NCBI GenBank assembly: GCA_013297885.1
Contig: JAAFIR010000014.1
Location: forward strand, 1 to 64,000
DNA from: Leptospirales bacterium
GTDB lineage: Bacteria > Spirochaetota > Leptospiria > Leptospirales > Leptospiraceae
Reading direction: 5' to 3'
DNA length: 64,000 nt
This document shows, piece after piece, positions 9,931 to 17,450 of the stretch; the stretch's first letter is position 1, and every line of letters begins with the position of its first letter. The notes beneath the pieces were generated by a model, which saw only the letters and a program-made list of their open reading frames with translations, was not told the DNA's origin and ran no database searches. The translations under genes and the position numbers were made by a program.

Positions 9931-10683
9931 TTATTTTAAGTAGGAATAATAATCTGTTAAGTCTATTTTTTCATATTCAGAAAAAGAATTCACTTGAATT
10001 GCAATTATCTTTTCATTTTTACAATTTGATTTATTTTCACATTTTGATAGTTCTGAATACAAACCAATTAATTTTCCAAAAAGAACTCTGCTATAGATAA
10101 AATAATTCCCATCTGGTAAATTCATTTTATAATCCTTATACTTTTCCCCATTTATTTCTGAACAATATTGTTTTTTAAAATCAGTTTGAACAGCACAAGT
10201 TTGAATACAAGCAGGTATTCCTGATGAAGGATAACTGATAGAACCTGAAATTGAACCAATACCTTCATTTAATAGTAAATCTATAGTTTCTATTTTTTCA
10301 GTTTTTAAACTTTCGATGAAACCGCTAAAAATATAGGATTGTTTATTTTCAAGTTTTAACCAATATCCTTTTTTATTTTCAAATTCACTTTCAAAACAAG
10401 TATTATCACTTATTTTGACTTTTGTTCCATATTTTAGTATTCCAATGATTTTTGAATTTGCTAATGGAGAATCTCTGATATTTAGTTTAGTTGCTATAAC
10501 ATGATAAATATTGGATTCTAAAATTTTATTCACAAATTCTTTGTTTGAAATTTTTATCATTGAGCTATTTAATTCGATTGGTTTTTTAAACTTGTATTTT
10601 GGAGTTTCAATACTTCCTTTAAAAGAATAACAATTCAAAGTGGATATTATAAAAGCTAAAATTAGAAATAAAATCTTTCTCAT
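9931..10683 (-). CDS. SH3b-domain lipoprotein
   Basis: The 250-residue product has a lipoprotein signal (LAFIISTLNC, Cys 18). A bacterial SH3 domain lies at about residues 55-125 (ATKLNIRDSPLANSKIIG, then KGYWLKLE). A C-terminal domain of about 110 residues has six cysteines and a beta pattern (GSISGSISYPSSGIPAC, LPDGNYFIYSR) like carboxypeptidase-regulatory folds. SH3b domains often bind cell-wall peptides; here that is inference. A partial second copy lies 2 kb away at 12001-12303. The two copies flank the HigBA operon. Confidence 0.75.
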   Translation of the reverse strand: MRKILFLILAFIISTLNCYSFKGSIETPKYKFKKPIELNSSMIKISNKEFVNKILESNIYHVIATKLNIRDSPLANSKIIGILKYGTKVKISDNTCFESEFENKKGYWLKLENKQSYIFSGFIESLKTEKIETIDLLLNEGIGSISGSISYPSSGIPACIQTCAVQTDFKKQYCSEINGEKYKDYKMNLPDGNYFIYSRVLFGKLIGLYSELSKCENKSNCKNEKIIAIQVNSFSEYEKIDLTDYYSYLK

Positions 10684-10698
10684 CTATTCCATTCACTT

Positions 10699-10749
10699 CT
10701 AATTTTTTTTATCATTCAAATAACCTTTTACAATTAAAACATTTTCCAT
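10699..10749 (-). other. 16-codon open frame with strong ribosome site, possible antitoxin remnant
   Basis: A strong AGAGAGGG site precedes an ATG at 10749, and the frame stops after 16 codons (MENVLIVKGYLNDKKN). The start resembles the N-terminus of small antitoxins of the DUF104/DUF2281 kind. It could be a truncated antitoxin or a leader for the SH3 lipoprotein gene 15 bases downstream. The evidence is thin. Confidence 0.25.
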
Positions 10750-10823
10750 GATTCCCTCTCTCATTTAATTTATAACTGTTTTGAGTTTTGTCAATAGATA
10801 ATCTTTTTTGTTAAAATCGAATT

Positions 10824-11249
10824 TTAATCCAACTTTTCAATGATTGCTTCAAAAATGTATTCAATATTTTCTTCTAAATCCTCAATCGTTACTTCTTGCA
10901 TTTTTTTATCACCTAAATAAATGACTCCACCCACAATTATTGAATTATATTTGTTAAGATCTGAAAACTTTACATCTTCATATTTTGAAGTAAGTAAAAC
11001 AATATCTGTTTCGATTCTATCGTTTAAAAATTTATCTTTTTGTTCTAACTGAAAAAAAATCCAATCTTGATTTAGTATTCTAATTTGATTGCAATAAAAC
11101 TCATTCTTCTTAAAAAAAGGTTCGTGGATATTTACTCTGTAGTTATATTTATTACTTGGGTGGACATTATTTGATTTGTCAGTTTCATTTATTATTTTGA
11201 AGAGAATATAAGCAATATAAACTAGAATAAAAATTATAATGAATTTCAT
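10824..11249 (-). CDS. Hypothetical membrane-anchored protein
   Basis: The 141-residue protein has one N-terminal membrane segment (MKFIIIFILVYIAYILF) and a soluble remainder ending in an acidic helix (EVTIEDLEENIEYIFEAIIE). I do not recognise it. Its ATG directly follows the stop of a 25-codon frame at 11250-11327 (TGAATG), so the two may be translationally coupled. It lies downstream of higBA on the same strand. Confidence 0.6.
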   Translation of the reverse strand: MKFIIIFILVYIAYILFKIINETDKSNNVHPSNKYNYRVNIHEPFFKKNEFYCNQIRILNQDWIFFQLEQKDKFLNDRIETDIVLLTSKYEDVKFSDLNKYNSIIVGGVIYLGDKKMQEVTIEDLEENIEYIFEAIIEKLD

Positions 11250-11327
11250 TCACGAAATGAATTGACTAATAATTTCTTTTTCTTTGGATAATAGTGAGTT
11301 GATAAATTCAGATAGAGTAAGGATCAT
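11250..11327 (-). other. 25-codon open frame between higA and the next gene
   Basis: The frame reads MILTLSEFINSLLSKEKEII and ends in TGA directly abutting the ATG at 11249. It could be a real small gene, a leader that couples translation, or the tail of a lost gene. AAAGAAAAT is its only ribosome site. Confidence 0.3.
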
Positions 11328-11344
11328 ATTTTCTTTATATAAAA

Positions 11345-11605
11345 TTATGCAGCTTTTTTTCTTGCAACTGAAAGATCATATTCAGCTTGCATCCTTACCC
11401 ATAATTCAGCTGTAGTTCCTAAGAATTTTTCTAAAACCAAAGCAAATTCAGGAGTAATGGCTCTTTTTCCATTTACTATTTCATTTATTTTGCGAGGAGA
11501 ACATTTACATTTCACAGAAAGCTGGGATTGATTCAAACCCATTTCTTTCATATATATTTCGAATAACACTTGACCTGGATGCATTGGTTTTGGATTTTTT
11601 ATCAT
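11345..11605 (-). CDS. higA: HigA-family antitoxin (XRE helix-turn-helix)
   Basis: The 86-residue protein has the HigA signature: MHPGQVLFEIYMKEMGLNQS, then a helix-turn-helix (QLSVKCKCSPRKINEIVNGK) and the C-terminal ITPEFALVLEKFLGTTAELW. It should neutralise the toxin encoded just upstream and repress the operon. It starts 2 bases after the toxin stop, the usual toxin-first order of higBA. The C-terminus ends in a basic tail. The family assignment is firm; the activity is inferred. Confidence 0.9.
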   Translation of the reverse strand: MIKNPKPMHPGQVLFEIYMKEMGLNQSQLSVKCKCSPRKINEIVNGKRAITPEFALVLEKFLGTTAELWVRMQAEYDLSVARKKAA

Positions 11606-11607
11606 AT

Positions 11608-11904
11608 TTAACCTCTGTGATAATTTTCTATTTTAACTTCTATAAATTCGCCGTTTTTAAATTGGAATGTAATACACCAAGGAAGATTCACAGTTATACT
11701 CCATTCCAATTTTCTATTTCCTTTTAGTTTATGAAGTCTAATATTTGGTGGTTGACCTTTTATTTTTAAATCATCCAAAGTAGATGTGTTATGCATAATG
11801 GTCAATAATGCTTTTGCTCTAATCCAAATTTCTCTCGGAAAATTTTTACAAGAATTTGTTTCCCATAATTCTTCAGTTGCTCTGTTTGCAAAATTTCGAA
11901 TCAT
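11608..11904 (-). CDS. higB: HigB/RelE-family toxin
   Basis: The 98-residue product matches HigB-type ribosome-dependent mRNA nucleases of the RelE superfamily: RIRAKALL-like helix (IWIRAKALLTIMHN), the PPNIRLHKLKG strand, the WSITVNLPWCITFQF core and the terminal VKIENYH with the conserved His. It is intact. It is the first gene of the pair, and a dyad lies just upstream of it. It sits between two copies of an SH3 lipoprotein gene, a typical accessory setting. Confidence 0.88.
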   Translation of the reverse strand: MIRNFANRATEELWETNSCKNFPREIWIRAKALLTIMHNTSTLDDLKIKGQPPNIRLHKLKGNRKLEWSITVNLPWCITFQFKNGEFIEVKIENYHRG

Positions 11905-11910
11905 AAACTA

Positions 11911-11933
11911 TTCCATTATGAGGTATAGTGGAA
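11911..11933 (-). promoter_or_regulatory. Candidate HigA operator
   Basis: An imperfect dyad (TTCCATTAT, 4-base spacer, TATAGTGGAA; one mismatch) lies 7-29 bases before the higB start. HigA proteins usually autoregulate through such a dyad at the promoter. The assignment rests on position and symmetry only. Confidence 0.4.
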
Positions 11934-11959
11934 ATACTGCAAGAATAATTTGAGGAAAG

Positions 11960-11973
11960 GCAAGTAGTTTTTT
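11960..11973 (+). repeat. 14-base direct repeat, left copy
   Basis: GCAAGTAGTTTTTT occurs here and again at 12775-12788. The two copies bracket the 0.8-kb segment that carries the truncated SH3 gene, the antitoxin remnant and two tiny membrane genes. It may mark the ends of an inserted or recombined segment. Confidence 0.5.
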
Positions 11974-12000
11974 GTTTCTAAATTGGATTTGATTTCTACT

Positions 12001-12303
12001 TTATTTTAAGTAGGAATAATAATCTCTTAAGTCTATTTTTTTAGTTTTTAAACTTTCGATGAAACCGCTAAAAATATAAGATTGTTTATTTTCAAGTTTT
12101 AACCAATATCCTTTTTTATTTTCAAATTCACTTTCAAAACAAGTCTTATCACTTATTTCGACTTTTGTTCCATATTTAAGTATTCCAATGATTTTTGAAT
12201 TTGCTAATGGAGAATCTCTGATATTTAGTTTAGTTGCTATAACATGATAAATATTGGATTCTAAAATTTTATTCACAAATTCTTTGTTTGAAATTTTTAT
12301 CAT
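12001..12303 (-). pseudogene. Truncated second copy of the SH3b lipoprotein gene
   Basis: From about 11978 to 12328 the sequence nearly matches the gene at 9931-10683. About 324 bases are missing inside. The deletion joins the SH3 part (ESLKTKKI) in frame to the last residues (DLRDYYSYLK), apparently between two TCTATTTTTT direct repeats. The signal peptide is also lost, because the duplicated segment begins within the gene; 100 codons can be read from an internal ATG. Substitutions are few, so the duplication is recent. A secreted product is impossible in this state. Confidence 0.75.
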
Positions 12304-12311
12304 TGAGCTAT

Positions 12312-12419
12312 TTAATTCGATTGGTTTTTTTTATTCAAATATAAAGGAAGAATTATATTTTCTTTTGGAATATAAAATTTGCCTTTAATAGCTTTTGAAA
12401 AATCATTTTCTTTTTTCAT
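12312..12419 (-). pseudogene. Beheaded RHH-type antitoxin gene
   Basis: A strong AGGAGG precedes an ATG at 12419. The first 29 residues (MKKENDFSKAIKGKFYIPKE, then NIILPLYLN) are characteristic of CopG/BrnA-like antitoxins, which normally continue with a ribbon-helix-helix. Here the frame runs into the duplicated SH3 segment and stops after six more codons. It is a toxin-antitoxin remnant, cut by the duplication boundary near 12330-12345. No partner toxin is visible. Confidence 0.6.
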
Positions 12420-12438
12420 AACTTGCCTCCTAAATTTT

Positions 12439-12615
12439 CTATTTATTTCTATATTCTTGAAACACTGCCCAAATCGAAAATAAAAAACTTGCTATTGCTA
12501 GGATATTCATAAAAGGTTCAATAAAGAATTTATAAGGTTCGTAACTAAAAACAAGTAAAATTGCACATGCAACTAATAACGATCCAAGTAAAGCTAATAG
12601 AGGATCCTTGGTCAT
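12439..12615 (-). CDS. 58-residue membrane protein
   Basis: The frame encodes two membrane segments (LLALLGSLLVACAILLVFSY, then FMNILAIASFLFSIWAVF) and a basic end (QEYRNK). Its ATG overlaps the stop of the upstream 43-codon gene by ATGA, a strong sign of coupled translation. The antitoxin remnant follows with its own ribosome site. I do not recognise it. Confidence 0.55.
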   Translation of the reverse strand: MTKDPLLALLGSLLVACAILLVFSYEPYKFFIEPFMNILAIASFLFSIWAVFQEYRNK

Positions 12616-12743
12616 TTTTCTTTTAAGAGATCCTTCATATCGTTTTTAATTCCTTTTCTAATCATACCAGATAAACCAAGTATCATAAGAAAAAGTCCAC
12701 AACTGATAACTATTATTGTTGAGATGATAAATGTTATACTCAT
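12612..12743 (-). CDS. 43-residue membrane protein
   Basis: One membrane segment (IISTIIVISCGLFLMILGL) is followed by a basic tail (MIRKGIKNDMKDLLKEK). It is the first of two overlapping small membrane genes upstream of a truncated antitoxin. The arrangement suggests a small operon; the function is unknown. Confidence 0.5.
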   Translation of the reverse strand: MSITFIISTIIVISCGLFLMILGLSGMIRKGIKNDMKDLLKEK

Positions 12744-12774
12744 AGAATAAGTATATTACATTAGAAAAAGAAAA

Positions 12775-12788
12775 GCAAGTAGTTTTTT
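12775..12788 (+). repeat. 14-base direct repeat, right copy
   Basis: This is the second copy of GCAAGTAGTTTTTT (see 11960). It lies upstream of the small membrane genes. Apart from it, 12744-12910 shows nothing I can name. Confidence 0.5.
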
Positions 12789-12910
12789 TCAGAAAAATAA
12801 CTTTCTGGGTGGCCTATTTAAAAATAAAATTTATTGTAAAAAAAAGAGTTATTACTTTTTATAAAAATAAACGAAATTAATTTTAAAAATCACCAACCTA
12901 TGAGATAATT

Positions 12911-14026
12911 ATGAAACTAATATTATTCTTTTTTTTGGTATTTTCGATTTCAGCAAAAGAAACTGAAAATATCTTTCTTGAAAATGAAAAACAATCTGAA
13001 GAATCTGCTAATGAAACTGATAAAAAGTCAGAACCAAGTGCGATACAGTATTTTGCTGCTGGAATAAACAAATTGCTTTCAGGAGATAATGAAGGAGCAA
13101 TTCAAAACTTTACAGAATCAATAAAATTAGATCCAAAATATGAGTTTGCGTTTAGTCAGCGGGGATTGGCAAAATCAAATTTAGGAAAAAAAATTGAAGC
13201 AATTGAAGATTTTAATCATGCAATTAAATTAAATCCATCTTCAATATCTTCACTAGTAACTTACATTTTAAGAGGAACTGCTAAACTAGATTTGGGTGAC
13301 AAACTTGGAGCGATTAAGGATTATTCTATAGCAATAAAGTTAAGCCCTAATTTTCTAGCTTATTACAATCGAGGTGTTGCAAAATTTCTTTTAGACAAAA
13401 AAAAAGAGGCTATAAGAGATTATAACCTCGCAATTAAGTTTAATCCCATTTATACTAATTCCTATTATGAGCGGGGCCTTGCAAATTTTTATTTAAGGAA
13501 TTATAAATCTGCTATCAAAGACTATACAAAAGTAATTCAATTAGATCCAAAATTTCTATTAGCTCATTATAATAGAGGAGTAGCAAAATATTATCTTGGT
13601 GACAAAATCGGAGCAATTTCTGATTACACTCACGAAATAAAGCTAGATCCAAAACTTCTTGTCGCTTATAGTTCAAGAGCAAATGCTTATTCAGATTTGA
13701 ATAAGCATAGAGAAGCAGCAAAGGATTATAAAAAAGTAATTGATCTAGATTCTAATAATACAAATTCATATTATCATTTTGCAAAATCAGTCTCTCAAAT
13801 AAAAAATCCTACAAAAAAAGAATTAAACTTAGGATTAAAATATGCTTTAAAGTCATTTGAATTAGATAAAGAGAGTCCATATTATTTAAATGTTTTAGCT
13901 GAAATTTATTTAAAAAGAAAAGATAAACTGAATTCAAAAAAATATAACAATTTGGCAAAAAAACTTGTAAAAGAAATAATTGATCCAATTCAAAAAAGAC
14001 AAAAGAAAATACAGGGCTTGAAATAA
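12911..14026 (+). CDS. Secreted TPR-repeat protein
   Basis: An N-terminal signal peptide (MKLILFFFLVFSISA) precedes an acidic linker and about eight TPR units between residues 45 and 340. Typical units read AIQNFTESIKLDPKYEFAFS and AIKDYTKVIQLDPKFLLAHY. TPR arrays hold protein partners; here it should act in the periplasm. The C-terminus is strongly basic. A small gene follows after 9 bases on the same strand. The specific partner is unknown. Confidence 0.85.
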   Translation: MKLILFFFLVFSISAKETENIFLENEKQSEESANETDKKSEPSAIQYFAAGINKLLSGDNEGAIQNFTESIKLDPKYEFAFSQRGLAKSNLGKKIEAIEDFNHAIKLNPSSISSLVTYILRGTAKLDLGDKLGAIKDYSIAIKLSPNFLAYYNRGVAKFLLDKKKEAIRDYNLAIKFNPIYTNSYYERGLANFYLRNYKSAIKDYTKVIQLDPKFLLAHYNRGVAKYYLGDKIGAISDYTHEIKLDPKLLVAYSSRANAYSDLNKHREAAKDYKKVIDLDSNNTNSYYHFAKSVSQIKNPTKKELNLGLKYALKSFELDKESPYYLNVLAEIYLKRKDKLNSKKYNNLAKKLVKEIIDPIQKRQKKIQGLK

Positions 14027-14035
14027 ATAAAATAA

Positions 14036-14236
14036 ATGAAATTAACAAATATACAAAATGATATTTTTTTTGAAATGGAATTCGTAGGTTTTGAAAATAC
14101 AACTGAAGATTGGTTGTTATTAAAAATTATTGTAAAACATAAAAATTTAATTTTTGAAAAAATAGACCCAAAAGTTTGCTCTAGTTTAGTTTTATCAACT
14201 TTGGAAAGTCAACTGAGCTTCCATTCTAACCAGTAA
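14036..14236 (+). CDS. Small protein resembling the WapI immunity family
   Basis: The 66-residue product starts 9 bases after the TPR gene and may be co-transcribed. The pattern (FFEMEFVGFENTTEDWLLLK, then EKIDP and a C-terminal LESQL) is like the start of WapI-type immunity proteins, which are usually about twice as long. It may be shortened. The similarity is weak and from memory of the family pattern only. Confidence 0.45.
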   Translation: MKLTNIQNDIFFEMEFVGFENTTEDWLLLKIIVKHKNLIFEKIDPKVCSSLVLSTLESQLSFHSNQ

Positions 14237-14251
14237 TACGGCTTTTCTCAC

Positions 14252-14278
14252 CTCTCTTCAAATAGTATTTGATGAGAG
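14252..14278. terminator. Hairpin between convergent genes
   Basis: CTCTCTTCAAAT and ATTTGATGAGAG form a 12-base stem with one mismatch and a 3-base loop, followed by ACTTTTAT. It lies between a plus-strand and a minus-strand gene end, so it may terminate both. Confidence 0.5.
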
Positions 14279-14313
14279 ACTTTTATATGTTTTATACTCT
14301 GTTATGCATCCTT

Positions 14314-15150
14314 TTATTTTAAATATCCCTTCTTCAAATTATTAAATCCAATTTCATACTTTTCAATTCTAGCTTTATCTTTTATAGAATTCAAGAATGG
14401 CTTTTTCTTTCCAACAATCATTATATCATGCTCACCGATTTTTTGGCCAAGCTCAATATATGGACTAAAGCTTGAACATTTTGTATTTACTAATTTTGCA
14501 GCAAGCATTGCATAATCTTTTGTTTCAAATTGATTAGATATTGAAAGTTCCTCTAAATTAATTAAAGTGCTTAATGGAGTTAAGCCATCAAATTTTACTG
14601 AAATATTCGATAAATGCAAATATAATAAATTATTAAGTTTTGAAATTGGTTCTAAATTATCAATTGAAACTTTATTCCAGATTCCCCCAGATAAAAGAAA
14701 ATATTTGAGTGTTTTGATATTACTAATATTTTTTATTGAATTTAGCCTTTTGAAATCATTTATATACAGACCCTTCAAGTTTTTGAAGTTTTCAAAATTC
14801 ATAAGACTCTTGTTTTTATTATTCCAATCAAATAAAAAATATTGAATAGATTTAAAATTTTCTAAAGATGAAAGATTTTCGATATGAAAGTTGTTTATGT
14901 ATAACATTTCAAGGTTTAAATTTAATCGACATAACTTTTCAAAATCATGGGTTTTGATATTTGTAATATATAATCTTTTTAAGTTTGTCATTTTTTGAAG
15001 ATTTGATATGTTTGAATTATTACCAAAGATATGAATATCTTCATCTATATTTTCTTTTAAAATAGTTTCTGTTATTTTAGGTTTAGTCTTAAAAAATTCA
15101 AACAAAATCATTTTTTTACCAATTCCAATTATTGAAGAATTTTTCCCCAC
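14314..15150 (-). CDS. Leucine-rich repeat protein
   Basis: The 278-residue protein contains about seven LRR-like units between residues 45 and 225, spaced 21-25 residues (examples: LQKMTNLKRLYITNI, LENFKSIQYFLFDW, LSTLINLEELSISNQ). No signal peptide is evident, so it is probably cytoplasmic. The ends (MILFEFFKTKPKITE; a basic C-terminus) match no domain I know. LRR proteins are expanded in Leptospira and generally mediate protein contact. The first ATG at 15150 lacks a clear ribosome site; a later Met (MILFEF, about residue 14) is possible. Confidence 0.75.
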   Translation of the reverse strand: MGKNSSIIGIGKKMILFEFFKTKPKITETILKENIDEDIHIFGNNSNISNLQKMTNLKRLYITNIKTHDFEKLCRLNLNLEMLYINNFHIENLSSLENFKSIQYFLFDWNNKNKSLMNFENFKNLKGLYINDFKRLNSIKNISNIKTLKYFLLSGGIWNKVSIDNLEPISKLNNLLYLHLSNISVKFDGLTPLSTLINLEELSISNQFETKDYAMLAAKLVNTKCSSFSPYIELGQKIGEHDIMIVGKKKPFLNSIKDKARIEKYEIGFNNLKKGYLK

Positions 15151-15175
15151 TTAAACCAAATTCCCCACAAGACTA

Positions 15176-15286
15176 GCGAAAGAGATTGTAGCGGAAATCC
15201 TTTTGCAGAGCAAAAGATTGGAGCGTAAAGCTCGGTTTTTTTAGTAGGTCACGCAAATAAGGGTGACCTACTAAAAAAATTCGCCC
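15176..15286 (+). repeat. Structured intergenic repeat, copy B
   Basis: Box 1 GCGAAAGAGATTGTAGCG, hairpin 1 (CTTTTGC, loop AGA, GCAAAAG), box 2 GGAGCGTAAAGCTCGG, hairpin 2 (TTTTTTAGTAGGTCAC and its exact complement, 9-base loop) and box 3 TTCGCCC. GCGAA and TTCGC pair. It lies downstream of etfA, with the box 3 end facing etfA. Hairpin 1 shares its core with copy D. Confidence 0.85.
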
Positions 15287-15304
15287 GTATAAATCCCCCT
15301 CAGT

Positions 15305-15327
15305 CCCCCTTTATGAAAGGGGGTTTT
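15305..15327. repeat. C5/G5 hairpin downstream of etfA
   Basis: CCCCCTTT, loop ATG, AAAGGGGG then TTTT. Read on the plus strand it looks like an intrinsic terminator, but the flanking genes are on the minus strand, where no U-tract follows. An outer pair (CCTCAG ... CTGAG) extends it. Such C-run/G-run hairpins recur between genes in several phyla. Confidence 0.45.
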
Positions 15328-15390
15328 AGCTGAGAGGAGATAACATTTTTAATTCATCATTTTACATTCTGAATTTGAGCGAAGCGAGAA

Positions 15391-16350
15391 CTATCCTAAA
15401 ACTTTTTTGAATTCAGAAGTGAGTGCAGGCACTACTTCAAATAAATCAGCTACAACACCATAAGTTGCAACTTTAAAAATGGGAGCTTCAGGGTCTTTGT
15501 TAATTGCTACGATGTATTTTGAAGAGCCCATTCCAGCCATGTGCTGAATAGAACCAGAAATACCACAAGCTATATAACAATTTGGAGAAACAGTTTTTCC
15601 TGTTTGACCAACTTGGTGTGAATGAGAAATCCAACCAGAATCAACAGCAGCACGAGATGCACCAAGTGCAGCACCAAGTGTATCACAAAGAGTTTGAAGA
15701 AGTGGGAAATTTTCAGGACCTTTCATTCCACGTCCACCACTCACGATGATAGATGCTTCAGTGAGTTGAACTTTGTTTCCACCAGTTAATTCCCAGCCGG
15801 TGATTTTTACTTTTGCTTCACCAGAAGCAGCAGAAATTTTTTCAACAGCACCAGCTTTAGCTGTTGTTCCAACTTCACCTGCATTTGGACGCACAGTAAA
15901 AATTTGGATATCAGTTGAAACTTTTAAATTTGCAAATGCTTTACCAGAATAAATTGGTTTTTTTGCTACAACTTTGCCACCGTCAACAGAAAGTGCAACA
16001 GCATCAGCTACAATTCCAGCACCAAGTTTCACAGCAACTCTTGGAGAATAATCTTTTCCTTGTCCAGAATGTGGCATGAGGACAACAGTTGCACCTTTTT
16101 GTTTTGCAACATCAGCGATGATATTTGCAAAAGTTTCTGGATTAAAATCCCCAGCTTCTGTTGTATAAACTTTGTCTGCACCACAAGCACCAAGCTCAGC
16201 TGCAAATCCATCTGCACCAGCACCAATTAAAAGTGCTTCCACAGTTGAAGAAGTTGCATCTGCAATTTTTCTTCCTGCAGTAACTAATTCTTTGGAGATT
16301 TTTTTTAATGCTCCGTCTTTGATTTCACCAACTACTAATACATTACCCAT
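15391..16350 (-). CDS. etfA: Electron transfer flavoprotein alpha subunit
   Basis: EtfA binds FAD and, with EtfB, passes electrons from acyl-CoA and related dehydrogenases to the membrane. The C-terminal FAD domain is clear: SGGRGMKGPENF, AVDSGW, QVGQTGKTVSPNCYIACGIS, GSIQHMAGM and INKDPEAPIFKVATYGVVAD. At 319 residues it has the usual length. It starts 10 bases after etfB and forms a two-gene operon. The G+C is visibly higher than in neighbours, in line with high expression. Confidence 0.97.
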   Translation of the reverse strand: MGNVLVVGEIKDGALKKISKELVTAGRKIADATSSTVEALLIGAGADGFAAELGACGADKVYTTEAGDFNPETFANIIADVAKQKGATVVLMPHSGQGKDYSPRVAVKLGAGIVADAVALSVDGGKVVAKKPIYSGKAFANLKVSTDIQIFTVRPNAGEVGTTAKAGAVEKISAASGEAKVKITGWELTGGNKVQLTEASIIVSGGRGMKGPENFPLLQTLCDTLGAALGASRAAVDSGWISHSHQVGQTGKTVSPNCYIACGISGSIQHMAGMGSSKYIVAINKDPEAPIFKVATYGVVADLFEVVPALTSEFKKVLG

Positions 16351-16360
16351 TTTGTTCTCC

Positions 16361-17119
16361 TTAAATAACTTTTGCTTCTTCTCTGAGAGCGGTTACTAGT
16401 TGTGATGCGAACGCATTTGCATCAGCAGCTTCTAATTTTCTTCCTGCAACTCTTGCTGGAGGAGGCTCCATTCCAACAACTTCTACTTTTGCAGTTGCAC
16501 CAAGGTCTGCACCGTTTTTAACATCAATTGGTTTTTTCTTTGCAGACATGATACCTTTTAGTGAAGGGTATCTTGGTTCATTTAAACCTTTAGTTGCAGT
16601 AACAAGAACAGGAAGAGTAGTTTCTGTTGTTGCAGTTCCACCTTCTACTTCTCTTGTAATTTTTGCAGATGTTCCGTTTAACTCTATTTTAACTGCAAGA
16701 ACCACATGTCCAATTCCAAGTCTTTCTGCGATTTGAACAGGAACTTGTGAGCTATCAGTATCAATTGCTTGACGACCTGCTAAAATAATATCTGGATTTT
16801 CTGTTTTAATAAAATTTGCAATTAATTCTGAAGTGAAACCAGAATCAAAAGTATTGTATGTGTCTACTTTTAAATGAACTGCTTTATCTGCACCCATTGC
16901 AAAAGCTGTTCTTAAAACTTCCCCAACCCTATCAGGACCAACTGCAACAGCTATTACTTCACCACCATTTTTTTCTCTGATTTTAATTCCTTCTTCAATT
17001 GCGAATTCATCATATGGAGAAATGATCCACTTTACACCTGCTTCATTTATTGCTTTATCACCGAGCTTAATATTAGTCTCTGTGTCTGGAACTTGTTTTA
17101 CAAGGACGACAACTTTCAT
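16361..17119 (-). CDS. etfB: Electron transfer flavoprotein beta subunit
   Basis: EtfB binds AMP and forms the ETF heterodimer with EtfA. Family landmarks are MKVVVLVKQVPDTE at the start, ISPYDEFAIEEGIKIRE, the LAGRQAIDTDSSQVPVQIAE segment and the C-terminal KKPI block. It is 252 residues long, as usual. It is the first gene of the etfBA operon. Partner dehydrogenases are not in the window; an enoyl-CoA hydratase lies 13 kb away. Confidence 0.97.
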   Translation of the reverse strand: MKVVVLVKQVPDTETNIKLGDKAINEAGVKWIISPYDEFAIEEGIKIREKNGGEVIAVAVGPDRVGEVLRTAFAMGADKAVHLKVDTYNTFDSGFTSELIANFIKTENPDIILAGRQAIDTDSSQVPVQIAERLGIGHVVLAVKIELNGTSAKITREVEGGTATTETTLPVLVTATKGLNEPRYPSLKGIMSAKKKPIDVKNGADLGATAKVEVVGMEPPPARVAGRKLEAADANAFASQLVTALREEAKVI

Positions 17120-17275
17120 ATATGCCTCTAATTAGTTTATTCTTAGACTATACTAATTTGAAAGTGAAGTGATTAAATTTGTAACAAATTAGTATTAATA
17201 GATACATTTTTTTTAAAAAGCTTATGAAGAAAAGTAGAAATTCCACTTAGTAATTTAATTTAATAATGAAGATTT

Positions 17276-17350
17276 GGGCGATTCGCCTGAAGGCGACCAC
17301 GCTTTCCGCTACTTCTTCGTTTCACGAAGAAACGCTACAATCGTTATCGC
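17276..17350 (-). repeat. Structured intergenic repeat, copy C (short form)
   Basis: On the minus strand: GCGATAACGATTGTAGCG, hairpin 1 (TTTCTTCG, TGAAA, CGAAGAA), box 2 GTAGCGGAAAGCGTGG, hairpin 2 (TCGCC, TTCA, GGCGA) and box 3 ATCGCCC. The terminal helix is GCGAT/ATCGC, a compensated change from copies with GCGAA/TTCGC. It lies between divergent genes. Confidence 0.85.
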
Positions 17351-17450
17351 GTTTTGCTTTTTTGAAAATAACTTTCCATATTCATAATTCTAAATTCTTA
17401 GAGAGAATGTAGTTGACTATTCAGTTTTTAACATTTGAGTATAATACTCT

